A DNA stretch of 64,000 bases from CAYWWY01 sp964462525. GTDB taxonomy: Bacteria > Thermotogota > Thermotogae > MWEM01. The notes beneath the pieces are model-generated. The model was not told where the DNA came from. It saw only the letters and a list, made by a program, of their open reading frames with translations, and did not search any database. Below are positions 56,751 through 64,000 of this stretch, piece after piece. Each line of letters opens with the position of its first letter. Within the stretch, counting starts at the first letter, position 1. The stretch spans positions 62,001 to 126,000 of the forward strand of contig CAYWWY010000005.1 in NCBI GenBank assembly GCA_964462525.1, read 5' to 3'. The position numbers were made by a program, and so were the translations under genes.

Positions 56751-59700
56751 ATGAAATGCGAATGGATTATACAAAATCCTGATATAGAGCTTTGTAGAAA
56801 GCTCTCCGAAACTCACAAAATCCCTCTGTTGCTTGCAAAAATCCTTGTGAACCGAGGCATAACAGCTGATACGGATGTTGACGCCTTTCTTCATCCGGAA
56901 TCACAACTCTTTCACGACCCCTTTTTATTGAAAGACATGAATACCATGGTGGATCTTTTGTTGAAGATTCGCAAACAGGATGAAGCCATTGCCATTTATG
57001 GCGATTATGATGTTGATGGCGTTACTGCGACGGCATTGGTTTATTCTGTATTACGCCGTCTTGGCTGGCGCGTTAGTTACTACATCCCTTCCCGCTTAGA
57101 AGAAGGGTACGGACTAAGCAAAGCAGCCATTATGGATCTCTTTCATCAAGGAATCCGAAATATCATGACAGTTGACTGTGGCATTACTTCCAACGCAGAA
57201 ATTGATTACGCCAATTTCTTGAAATTCCGGATCTTAATCACCGATCACCATGAAGTTCAAGGATCTCTTCCCTCTGCCTCAGCCATCGTGAATCCAAAAC
57301 GAACCGATGATCCATATCCTTTCAAAGGGCTTGCGGGCGTGGGCGTTGCATTCAAAGTGATGGATGCGTTAATCCGCACAATGGGTCATCCCATTGACCT
57401 TATGGAGTATATCGATTTGGTCACTTTGGGAACTGTGGCGGATATTGTCCCATTGCAGGATGAGAATCGGACGATTGTTACAAAAGGACTGAAGAGTTTC
57501 GAGCACAATCAGCATATCGGAATCCGAAGATTGATCGAACTATCGGGCGTGCAACCCAAGAATATGAGCACTTATGATATCGGGTATAAGATTGCGCCAA
57601 GATTGAATGCTGTTGGTCGGCTTGAGAGCGCATATGCCTCATTAAAACTTTTGTTGAGCGAGAGTGAAGAAGAGTCCTGGAGATTGGCAAAGTATCTGGA
57701 TGAACAAAACTCCCTACGGCAGACCATAGAAAACAAGATTTACCGAGAAGCGGAACGAATGATGAAAAGTCGTCCTGAACTACAAGAACAACCCATTCTG
57801 GTTCTCGCCAAAGAAGGATGGCATCCCGGTGTGATCGGTATCGTTTCGTCCCGCTTAACCGCCAAGTACTACAAACCAACCCTCATGATTTCCATTGACG
57901 AAACAGAAGGAGTTGGAAGAGGGAGCGCGCGAAGTATCGCGCAGGTCAACATTATGGATCTCTTTCAAAAAGCCAGTTCAGTGTTTGGCGAATATGGAGG
58001 CCATCCGATGGCAGCGGGTTTCACCATCGGAGCGAATAAGGTCCAACAGCTGGAAAACTCGTTGTGCAAAGCGTATACAGTTCTTTATGGGGGGGACGGT
58101 TTTACATCCCGTCTCTCGATCGATTCACCAATTGCCATCAAAGATTTGGATGATGACTTATCTCGAATGCTGGAGAGAATCCTTCCCTATGGGCAAGGAA
58201 ATCCGGAACCCATATTTGCCGTGGTTTCGGCAGGGGTTGAACGGGTCAAATTAAGCGGGAACAACGCGCAACATCTTCGGATGTTTTTGAGGCAGGGGGA
58301 TGCAATCTGTGACGTCATTGGCTTTCATATGGCAGACCAGATGGAAGACTACCGATATATCAAACCGACCTTGCTGAAAGCAGATACGGTAGGTTCCATC
58401 AAATCTCAATGGCATTATGGGGTCAAGCATATCCAGTTCTTTATGAAAGACCTTAGGCTCTACATTGATCCTTCGACCAGAGAAGAGGAAACCGACAAAA
58501 AGTTTGTATCGGATTTGCTCAAACAGGATTTTTCCGCAAATCCTCAAGAGGTTTCAAATACCTGTGAACCATCCGGAAAGGTCAACAAAAGCCGGTTTCT
58601 ATCCAAAAATCCCAAATTACGGAGGATGATTCAGGGCACGGGCCATCACGCGTATTTTGGAACCCTTAAAGTCCAGGAAGAGGTATTTCTCCATATTGCC
58701 GAGAAGATGCTTCAGAACGGAACCCGTTTGCTGGTGATTGGGCCATCGAACTTGTTTCTCAGCTATCGCTACGAAACTTTGAAGCGATTATTCAAACCAG
58801 GTGTATGCGCATATTTCAATTCGCTCAGCACATTGCCTTCAGTTCCGCCACCAATATCCTTTGCAACGTCCCCGATGGTCTCTGACCATTTCGATTATTT
58901 TCGAGCGGGTTTTCAGTGTCTATTTTTGATGGATTTAGAATTTGCTCCCCCCAAACAACTTGCTCCGAATCATTGGAGGCGGGTATTCCACCAAAATTCG
59001 AACATGGCAAAGCATCCAATATTTCTTTTGGGGTCTCATCTATCCCCTGGATTGGGAACTTGGTTTGAAGATGCGTTTCAGCCTCAGTCTATGGTTGTCG
59101 AACATATCAAGAATCCCCATAAAGGCATTGTGGATCGAAGAGATTGCGCCCAACAGGATGAGTATATCCAAAAACTAGTCATGGGGAGCCATATGGTCAT
59201 GGTGCTTGTGAACTCAGGAAAGAAATCGATTGAACTGACCAAAAGCCTAGGACGGATGCTTTCTGGTCAGTTTCATAATGGCGAGGTTGTATTCTACCAT
59301 CCAAGGCTTTCTGGAACGCAACGGAGGAAAATCGAAGACCTCGTCACAGAACGGAAGGTCAGGCTTTTGATTACCACGCCCCATTTTGGTCTGAATATGC
59401 AGTTGCCGGAAGAATCGGACATCATCTTGTATCATTGCCCGCAATCACCCACTGAGATTTATGCCATCAATAGTCTGTTGCAAGGAAACAAAAAACCGCC
59501 CATTATCCATCTGCTCTACCGAACGGACCAGTCGCAAAATGCCATCGATTTTTTTGATACACTCTTCCCGGATCAAAAAAAAGTGGAAAATATGGTACAA
59601 TTGGTGTGTGCGAATGGAGTATCTTCTTTGGAAGAGATCCGGGATTCCTTGATCCAAAAAGGCAATATTCCTCAGCAGTTTTGGAAGGTGTATCACCGGA

Positions 59701-59906
59701 TATTTACGGATTTGGAGGTAATTGCTTCCGACGGCCGCATTCAAAAGGGTTGTTCGGATCTTTCAAAACGGATTTCTTCTTTGGTGCGCGTACAGGAAGG
59801 CGCTTTGGACCGGGAATTTTTACAGAAAAGCGTCCGTATGTTTCATGAGCTGTCACCGAAAGAGATTCTGGGTTTAATGGGTTTCCCTTTTTCGTGCTAC
59901 TCATAA
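56751..59906 (+). CDS. recJ: Single-strand DNA exonuclease RecJ with degenerate helicase-like C-terminal extension
   Basis: 1051 residues, against about 560-800 for usual RecJ. The nuclease core has DHH motif I Gly-Asp-Tyr-Asp-Val-Asp-Gly near 84, the Asp in Val-Asp-Cys-Gly, Asp-His-His-Glu near 164, and the DHHA1 motif Gly-Gly-His-Pro-Met-Ala-Ala-Gly near 420. An OB-like domain follows to about 600. Residues about 620-900 resemble the two RecA-like lobes of a superfamily 2 helicase: the second lobe has motif-IV- and V-like segments (Val-Leu-Val-Asn-Ser-Gly-Lys-Lys; Leu-Leu-Ile-Thr-Thr-Pro), but the first lacks a Walker A lysine. The nuclease acts 5' to 3' in recombination and mismatch repair. 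The tail is probably structural or a binding surface. Confidence 0.92.
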   Translation: MKCEWIIQNPDIELCRKLSETHKIPLLLAKILVNRGITADTDVDAFLHPESQLFHDPFLLKDMNTMVDLLLKIRKQDEAIAIYGDYDVDGVTATALVYSVLRRLGWRVSYYIPSRLEEGYGLSKAAIMDLFHQGIRNIMTVDCGITSNAEIDYANFLKFRILITDHHEVQGSLPSASAIVNPKRTDDPYPFKGLAGVGVAFKVMDALIRTMGHPIDLMEYIDLVTLGTVADIVPLQDENRTIVTKGLKSFEHNQHIGIRRLIELSGVQPKNMSTYDIGYKIAPRLNAVGRLESAYASLKLLLSESEEESWRLAKYLDEQNSLRQTIENKIYREAERMMKSRPELQEQPILVLAKEGWHPGVIGIVSSRLTAKYYKPTLMISIDETEGVGRGSARSIAQVNIMDLFQKASSVFGEYGGHPMAAGFTIGANKVQQLENSLCKAYTVLYGGDGFTSRLSIDSPIAIKDLDDDLSRMLERILPYGQGNPEPIFAVVSAGVERVKLSGNNAQHLRMFLRQGDAICDVIGFHMADQMEDYRYIKPTLLKADTVGSIKSQWHYGVKHIQFFMKDLRLYIDPSTREEETDKKFVSDLLKQDFSANPQEVSNTCEPSGKVNKSRFLSKNPKLRRMIQGTGHHAYFGTLKVQEEVFLHIAEKMLQNGTRLLVIGPSNLFLSYRYETLKRLFKPGVCAYFNSLSTLPSVPPPISFATSPMVSDHFDYFRAGFQCLFLMDLEFAPPKQLAPNHWRRVFHQNSNMAKHPIFLLGSHLSPGLGTWFEDAFQPQSMVVEHIKNPHKGIVDRRDCAQQDEYIQKLVMGSHMVMVLVNSGKKSIELTKSLGRMLSGQFHNGEVVFYHPRLSGTQRRKIEDLVTERKVRLLITTPHFGLNMQLPEESDIILYHCPQSPTEIYAINSLLQGNKKPPIIHLLYRTDQSQNAIDFFDTLFPDQKKVENMVQLVCANGVSSLEEIRDSLIQKGNIPQQFWKVYHRIFTDLEVIASDGRIQKGCSDLSKRISSLVRVQEGALDREFLQKSVRMFHELSPKEILGLMGFPFSCYS

Positions 59907-59910
59907 GGAG

Positions 59911-60204
59911 GTGTTGTACTTCACAGTGAGGGAGCGTTTTCACTCAACCGATGACTTGAATGTACTGATTGTATTTGTGGATTACAAGCAAACCATGGAA
60001 TCTTTGGATCTTTTGCAGAAAGCTTCGATCTTTTCAAAATTGATTCCGACGCCCCGAGAAGTACTGGCGGCAGCTTCGTTATCCATCGCACTGCGAGATC
60101 GTGATCTTTCATTGGCGGATCAGTTGTTTCAAAGCAATGGGATCGTTCCTTTAAAAGTTGAAATCCGAGAGCACTGTGTTTTATCGTATGGATTCCAAGT
60201 GTGA
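59911..60204 (+). CDS. DUF3343-like small protein
   Basis: Up to 97 residues. The Leu-Ile-Pro-Thr-Pro-Arg-Glu-Val segment near the middle and the helix-strand pattern match DUF3343, a putative sulfur or selenium carrier-like family. The usual cysteine after that motif is replaced (Ala-Ala-Ala-Ser-Leu). The start is uncertain: GTG 59911, TTG 59914 or GTG 59926, with AAGGAGG just upstream. It lies between recJ and ruvX and overlaps ruvX by 17 bases. Function unknown. Confidence 0.68.
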   Translation: MLYFTVRERFHSTDDLNVLIVFVDYKQTMESLDLLQKASIFSKLIPTPREVLAAASLSIALRDRDLSLADQLFQSNGIVPLKVEIREHCVLSYGFQV

Positions 60205-60673
60205 GGATAAACCCCGAAGAATAAAGACACTTGTTCTGGATTTCGGCACGGTACGAATCGGATATGCTTATCTGGATCCATCGATACAGATGGTGATTCC
60301 TGGTAATGTGCTTCCCAATGACCAACAGATCAAGCAACGCATTCTTGGTTTGATTCAGGAGCAAAGCATCGACCAAATTGTCTTGGGACTCCCTCTGAAT
60401 TTGCACGGAGCGCACACCTCTTCCACCAAGAATGCCATTTCTTTTGCCCAAAAAATCCTTGATTGGACTGGTTTGCCGGTTTATATGGTAGACGAACGAA
60501 TGACAACTCAGGCGGGCATTCGAAAAGTGCGAGAAATGGGCGGAACGGAGAAACAAGCGCGCAAGGTGGTTGACGCGCTAAGCGCTTCGGAGATTGCTCA
60601 ATCCTATCTCATCAATCCAAACTTGGGTATTCCTGTACAGAGGATCATTAGTGCCCGTGGCTCAATTGGATAG
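60188..60673 (+). CDS. ruvX: Putative Holliday junction resolvase RuvX/YqgF
   Basis: 161 residues from the ATG. The RNase H-like core shows Leu-Val-Leu-Asp-Phe-Gly-Thr-Val-Arg-Ile-Gly near the start, Val-Asp-Glu-Arg-Met-Thr-Thr and Val-Asp-Ala-Leu-Ser-Ala. It may resolve Holliday junctions or process 16S rRNA ends; both roles are proposed for the family. Its last 7 codons and TAG stop lie inside the tRNA-Arg(CCG) gene on the same strand (23 bases shared), and no earlier in-frame stop exists. Confidence 0.9.
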   Translation: MDSKCEDKPRRIKTLVLDFGTVRIGYAYLDPSIQMVIPGNVLPNDQQIKQRILGLIQEQSIDQIVLGLPLNLHGAHTSSTKNAISFAQKILDWTGLPVYMVDERMTTQAGIRKVREMGGTEKQARKVVDALSASEIAQSYLINPNLGIPVQRIISARGSIG

Positions 60674-60727
60674 AGCGCTGGACTCCGGATCCGGAGATTG
60701 TGGGTTCAAATCCCACCGGGCACACCA
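60651..60727 (+). tRNA. tRNA-Arg(CCG)
   Basis: 77 bases with encoded CCA: acceptor GTGCCCG/CGGGCAC, D-stem GCTC/GAGC, anticodon stem CTGGA/TCCGG with loop CTCCGGA (anticodon CCG, codon CGG), T-stem GTGGG/CCCAC. Its first 23 bases are also the end of ruvX. I see no separate promoter; it is probably cut from the recJ-ruvX transcript. Confidence 0.95.
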
Positions 60728-60755
60728 GTAAAGGGTTCGGATTTGAGGTGATGAT

Positions 60756-61433
60756 ATGGTATTGATCATAAGCGTTTTTGAACCAGAGATCGAACCTGTC
60801 AATCGCAGAATGATCCCCTTTGATCGAGGAGTAGTTTTTGGACGGAACCTCATCCGCGGAATCATTGGAAGGAATGAAGCTGTATCTGCATCGGGGATTG
60901 TTGGAAAGGTTGAAGCGGCATTCATCACACAGAAGCTTTTGGACCAGTTTGCCCCCAATTGTGTGATCTTGGTGGGAGGCGCTGGGGCCGTGGATCCTTC
61001 TTTGTCCATTGGTACCGTGCTTATTGGGAATGCGTTTCAGGAGTACGACCGCATCATACCGCTTACAGAAGCCGACCAAGTTTTCCCGGCATCCCCCCAA
61101 TACCTCCTTTTTTTGGAAGAGTACCCCAAACTTCGCGCGGGAAAAATGATCAGCGGAGATGAACTGGTTCAGTCTGTATCAAGAAGAGATCAATTGTGGG
61201 AAAAATACCAAGCGATCGGATTGGATATGGATTCGGCCGCAGTGGCCAAAGTATGTGCAATGAATCGAACCCACTTCCTGTCTCTGAAGGTTGTGTTGGA
61301 TCTCTGCAACGAGAAAACGTGCGATGACTATGAAAAAGCGTTTAACGAGTATGCGGGTTTGCCCGCATCGATCGTTTCCGACTTCTTATCCCGACGCACG
61401 ATGGTCTGCGAACCACTCGCGCCTTGGCTTTAG
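60756..61433 (+). CDS. Nucleoside phosphorylase family protein, MTA/SAH nucleosidase-like
   Basis: 225 residues. Family features are Ser-Gly-Ile-Val-Gly-Lys-Val-Glu-Ala-Ala, a Val-Gly-Gly-Ala-Gly-Ala-Val-Asp segment, Ile-Ser-Gly-Asp and the purine-site region Leu-Asp-Met-Asp-Ser-Ala-Ala-Val-Ala-Lys-Val. These fit 5'-methylthioadenosine or S-adenosylhomocysteine nucleosidases, which recycle by-products of polyamine synthesis and methylation. The start has GAGGTG 6 bases upstream. Its stop overlaps the stop of the convergent PLP decarboxylase gene, a polyamine-type enzyme. Confidence 0.8.
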   Translation: MVLIISVFEPEIEPVNRRMIPFDRGVVFGRNLIRGIIGRNEAVSASGIVGKVEAAFITQKLLDQFAPNCVILVGGAGAVDPSLSIGTVLIGNAFQEYDRIIPLTEADQVFPASPQYLLFLEEYPKLRAGKMISGDELVQSVSRRDQLWEKYQAIGLDMDSAAVAKVCAMNRTHFLSLKVVLDLCNEKTCDDYEKAFNEYAGLPASIVSDFLSRRTMVCEPLAPWL

Positions 61434-62614
61434 GAATCCGTATCGGTTGGTTGTCCTTCCCTTTCTCGGGCCTCTTCCAATTGGGGCATGATGTCTTGAA
61501 GGACGTAAACCTTCGGAGGTTCAATTCCGTTGAAATAGCTCCCATACTCAGCGGTGTACGCGCCTGTATTTTTGATATACATGATGTCGCCCAAGGTCGT
61601 ATTCTGTGGTAGAGATACCTCGTCGTACATCTTATCCACACTATCGCACGTCGGTCCAGCCAAAGTAAAGATCTTCGTATCTTCCTCTTCCCTGCCTTCG
61701 ACTACGATCTCGTATCGGAAGTCTTCGATCGTTTCCATTAGGCCATGAAAGACGCCCGCATCTATGTAGACCCATTCTTCGGTCTGCTTGTGCGAACGGA
61801 GCAAGACGCTGGCAACAAACGTGCCCGTATCTCCCACCATGGAACGGCCGGGCTCAATAAAAATCCGCAGGTTGGGCACATCCTGAAAGTAGTTGGCGAT
61901 GGAATCGGAAATAATCGTGCCGATTTCGTCCACAGTAGGAATGGGACGCACATGCCGAATGGGCATTCCTCCCCCGAGATTGATCATGGATAGCTCGATC
62001 CCATGGTTTTCTTTCAGGGAGTGGAAGATTTCCGCAACTTCCATAATCGCTTCTTTCCACTTGAACTTGTTGTATGTTTGCGAACCCACGTGAAAGCTAA
62101 CGCCATAAGGGACAAGCCCCAGGGTTTTCGAGTAGGTAAGAATGCTCTGTACGTGGTCGATATCTGTCCCAAATTTCTTGGACAATGGCCAATCGCTGTC
62201 TGTGGAACTCATATGCAGTCGCGCATACACTTTGGATCCAGGGGCGTTTCTTGCGACCTTCTCCACTTCCATTTCCGCATCGATCGCATAATAATCAATC
62301 CCATGATCAAACGCGAATCGGATATCTTCCTCCCGTTTGATGGTGTTTCCGAAACTCATCCGTTGAGGATCGACACCCAATGATAAGAGTTTTCGGATTT
62401 CACCGATCGAAGCAAGATCAAAACTGCTCCCCGCATCACGCAGTGTTTCCAGCACGCGAATGTGAGAGTTGGCTTTAACCGCGTAGAAAATCTCAAGGTT
62501 GGGAATGATGCCCAAGAGTTTGCGGTAGTTGGATTTCAGAATATCGAGATCCAATAGCAAAAACGGTGTGTTCAAGACCTTTGCTGCCAACCGGACATCC
62601 GGTGTAATTTCCAT
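61430..62614 (-). CDS. Ornithine/lysine-type decarboxylase (PLP fold type III)
   Basis: 394 residues. The PLP lysine is in Tyr-Ala-Val-Lys-Ala-Asn, the phosphate site in Gly-Gly-Gly-Met-Pro, Glu-Pro-Gly-Arg, and the active-site Cys in Gly-Pro-Thr-Cys-Asp-Ser-Val-Asp, the form seen in eukaryote-type ornithine decarboxylases and bacterial lysine/ornithine decarboxylases rather than diaminopimelate decarboxylase. It makes putrescine or cadaverine. AAGGAGG precedes the ATG and a good promoter lies at 62652-62680. Exact substrate is not decided by sequence. Confidence 0.88.
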   Translation of the reverse strand: MEITPDVRLAAKVLNTPFLLLDLDILKSNYRKLLGIIPNLEIFYAVKANSHIRVLETLRDAGSSFDLASIGEIRKLLSLGVDPQRMSFGNTIKREEDIRFAFDHGIDYYAIDAEMEVEKVARNAPGSKVYARLHMSSTDSDWPLSKKFGTDIDHVQSILTYSKTLGLVPYGVSFHVGSQTYNKFKWKEAIMEVAEIFHSLKENHGIELSMINLGGGMPIRHVRPIPTVDEIGTIISDSIANYFQDVPNLRIFIEPGRSMVGDTGTFVASVLLRSHKQTEEWVYIDAGVFHGLMETIEDFRYEIVVEGREEEDTKIFTLAGPTCDSVDKMYDEVSLPQNTTLGDIMYIKNTGAYTAEYGSYFNGIEPPKVYVLQDIMPQLEEAREREGQPTDTDS

Positions 62615-62651
62615 TGTTGGGATCCCTCCTTATTCCCATGATCGCAGGTGG

Positions 62652-62680
62652 ATTGTACGCTTTTTCGGATTACAAATCAA
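62652..62680 (-). promoter_or_regulatory. Promoter of the PLP decarboxylase gene
   Basis: Minus strand TTGATT, a 17-base spacer and TACAAT, 38 bases before the start codon. Confidence 0.75.
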
Positions 62681-62720
62681 CAACAGGATGATGAATGAAA
62701 AAATTCAATCCCTTTACTGA

Positions 62721-64000
62721 TCAATACTGAATCCATATCAGGGCGATTCCGGCAATCAGGAGCATATACAGAGTGAGAATCCGGTTGAGGCGGAATGCCT
62801 TTTCGGGATATCCGAGTGCCAGTTTTTTTCCAAATACCCAATGAAGAGCAATTCCTGCCCCAGTCATCAAAACCGAGGAAAGCCATTCTCCCCGATATAG
62901 GATTCCCAATCCCACGATCGCAGCAAGGGGCAAAAGGAGGGGAGGCAGGAATGCTTGTACGGTCCATCCTGTCGACTTCCCTTCAGAACGCTTGCCGAGG
63001 AAGACCGCAAATAGGATTTTCGAAAAATAGGCTACCGATAGAACCGACGAAGCGATTAGGACGTATTGAATTGGTTCAGGCAAACCATATACAATAGCTC
63101 CTTTGCAAAGGGTATTCCCGAAAGGCGGAATACCACAAACGCCCAGAAATCCGATCAATACAAACAGACGAAATAGGGGATGGAAAGGCTTGCGCGCGTT
63201 CTGAAGGTCCTTCAGGTTCCTCATCCCAGACCACTCATGAATCAAACCGGCCATCATAAACCATGATCCCTTCAACAAAGCGTGATTGAGGGTAAAGGAT
63301 ATCCCTGCAGAAGCAATCCCACATAGAGCAAACCCCATCTGAGACATGGTGGAGAAAGCAAGAAGGTATTTAATATCTGTTTGGACAAAGGCCAATATTC
63401 CGCCAAATAAAGCGCTCATCCAGCCTATATGGAGGATAGTTTCCGTCAACCAAGGCTCTGGAAGCGCCTGGACAATCCGAAAGAGGAAAATATACCCTGC
63501 TTTAACGACTAGACCCGAAAGCAGAGCAGATACAGGCGCGTCCGCTTCGCCATGCGCATTGGGCAGCCACATACTGAAGAAAAAAACGCCTGTTTTCACC
63601 AAAAGGGCTCCAACGATGAGCATAATCCCAATCCGAGGAATCCCTTCATTTCCATGAAGCGTGAGAAGATTTAAGGTACCGGTTTGATTATACACAAGTG
63701 CTACCCCGACCAGATAAAGGTTCAGCGCCACGGCGCTCAGGAGAAGGTATTTCAAGCCCGCCCAAAGTTGCTTCCGTCTTCTGGAGAAGGATATTAGCAA
63801 ATATACGACTAGGGAGAAGAGTTCCATACATACGTAGGCGTTGAACAGATCCAAAGAGTAGAATACGCTGATCACCGTGCAGATCATCATATTGAGGAGA
63901 AAAAAGAAGGTCCATTGGCTATACCGTTTCCAACAGTAGATCAACACCGAAAAATAGATCAAACCGGTCGTGGCGATGAAGAGGATGGTCGTTTGGTCAA
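62721..64000 (-). CDS. Proton/sodium-translocating membrane subunit (NuoM/NuoN/MrpD family), 5' end outside window
   Basis: The frame stays open to the right edge, so the N-terminus is missing; 426 codons are visible. There are about ten or more hydrophobic helices, with the conserved Lys-Thr-Gly (helix Leu-Val-Lys-Thr-Gly-Val), Leu-Pro-Asn-Ala-His-Gly-Glu-Ala-Asp-Ala-Pro-Val-Ser-Ala-Leu-Leu-Ser-Gly, and Asp-Ile-Lys-Tyr-Leu-Leu-Ala-Phe-Ser-Thr-Met-Ser-Gln-Met-Gly. Such subunits pump H+ or Na+ in complex I, Mrp antiporters and membrane hydrogenases. The rest of the complex would lie beyond 64000. Confidence 0.9.
   Translation of the reverse strand, partial: DQTTILFIATTGLIYFSVLIYCWKRYSQWTFFFLLNMMICTVISVFYSLDLFNAYVCMELFSLVVYLLISFSRRRKQLWAGLKYLLLSAVALNLYLVGVALVYNQTGTLNLLTLHGNEGIPRIGIMLIVGALLVKTGVFFFSMWLPNAHGEADAPVSALLSGLVVKAGYIFLFRIVQALPEPWLTETILHIGWMSALFGGILAFVQTDIKYLLAFSTMSQMGFALCGIASAGISFTLNHALLKGSWFMMAGLIHEWSGMRNLKDLQNARKPFHPLFRLFVLIGFLGVCGIPPFGNTLCKGAIVYGLPEPIQYVLIASSVLSVAYFSKILFAVFLGKRSEGKSTGWTVQAFLPPLLLPLAAIVGLGILYRGEWLSSVLMTGAGIALHWVFGKKLALGYPEKAFRLNRILTLYMLLIAGIALIWIQY

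Overview
The window is 64 kb of one bacterial chromosome scaffold. Two runs of exactly 100 N (17476-17575 and 21811-21910) mark it as a draft, probably metagenome-derived, assembly. Gene density is very high, with many ATGA, GTGA or TGATG start/stop overlaps, long operons, roughly mid-range GC and good Shine-Dalgarno sites. The gene content suggests an anaerobic bacterium living on peptides and sugars: ferredoxin-linked 2-oxoacid oxidoreductase, acetate kinase, superoxide reductase with rubredoxin, and a large peptide ABC transporter. It is possibly thermophilic (two-thioredoxin-fold protein disulfide oxidoreductase, TrpB2, ThyX). The rsh-dtd pair, CIRCE-controlled groESL, and the DRTGG, CBS-ATPase and PHP genes recall Bacillota, Thermotogota and neighbouring phyla. 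I cannot fix the phylum from sequence alone.

Layout. 1-3.3 kb (-): nadD, pxpABC-type 5-oxoprolinase subunits and a truncated chromate transporter. 3.4-5 kb (+): trpB2 behind a classical tryptophan attenuator with a three-Trp leader peptide. 5-6.9 kb (-): tRNA-Val, dapF, desulfoferrodoxin, rubredoxin, tRNA-Ser. 7.1-8.8 kb (+): an LTA-synthase-like sulfatase whose N-terminal half is extremely AT-rich. 8.9-11.6 kb (-): aspartokinase plus DUF39 homocysteine-biosynthesis protein behind a second attenuator whose leader peptide carries Met-Met. 11.8-21 kb (+): a signalling island (Rcp-like regulator, multi-PAS kinase, REC-PAS-HD-GYP, hybrid kinase with HPt, HD-GYP). 21-24.8 kb (+): flippase-like membrane protein, WecG-type glycosyltransferase, NfeD, SPFH protein, protein disulfide oxidoreductase. 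24.9-31 kb (-): MBL hydrolase, PAS-GGDEF, secreted protein, tRNA-Ser, FapA-like protein, KorA/KorD, rpmB. 31.2-39.1 kb (+): nine-gene operon rsh-dtd-queH-ogg-rsbW-like-trmFO-thyX-DRTGG-CBS/ATPase. 39.2-46.2 kb (+): peptide ABC transporter. 46.3-48.2 kb (+): lipoprotein, cysteine-rich PDZ-like anchored protein, PHP phosphatase. 48.2-48.4 kb (-): tRNA-Arg(GCG) and tRNA-Ser. 48.6-50.6 kb (+): CIRCE-groES-groEL. 50.7-56.5 kb (-): rpsT, then atpD-atpC-manA-ndk-fba-ackA. 56.7-61.4 kb (+): extended recJ, DUF3343, ruvX overlapping tRNA-Arg, MTA/SAH-nucleosidase-like gene. 61.4-64 kb (-): PLP decarboxylase and a truncated ion-translocating membrane subunit.

Most notable are two ribosome-stalling attenuators of nearly identical geometry (Trp for trpB2, apparently Met for lysC-DUF39). 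They imply a lineage-wide leader-peptide system controlling amino-acid genes. Other items worth a second look are the mosaic LTA-synthase gene, the recJ with a degenerate helicase-like tail, ruvX running into a tRNA, a tRNA-Arg with the rare GCG anticodon, and a cysteine-rich anchored protein encoded across a poly-C tract.
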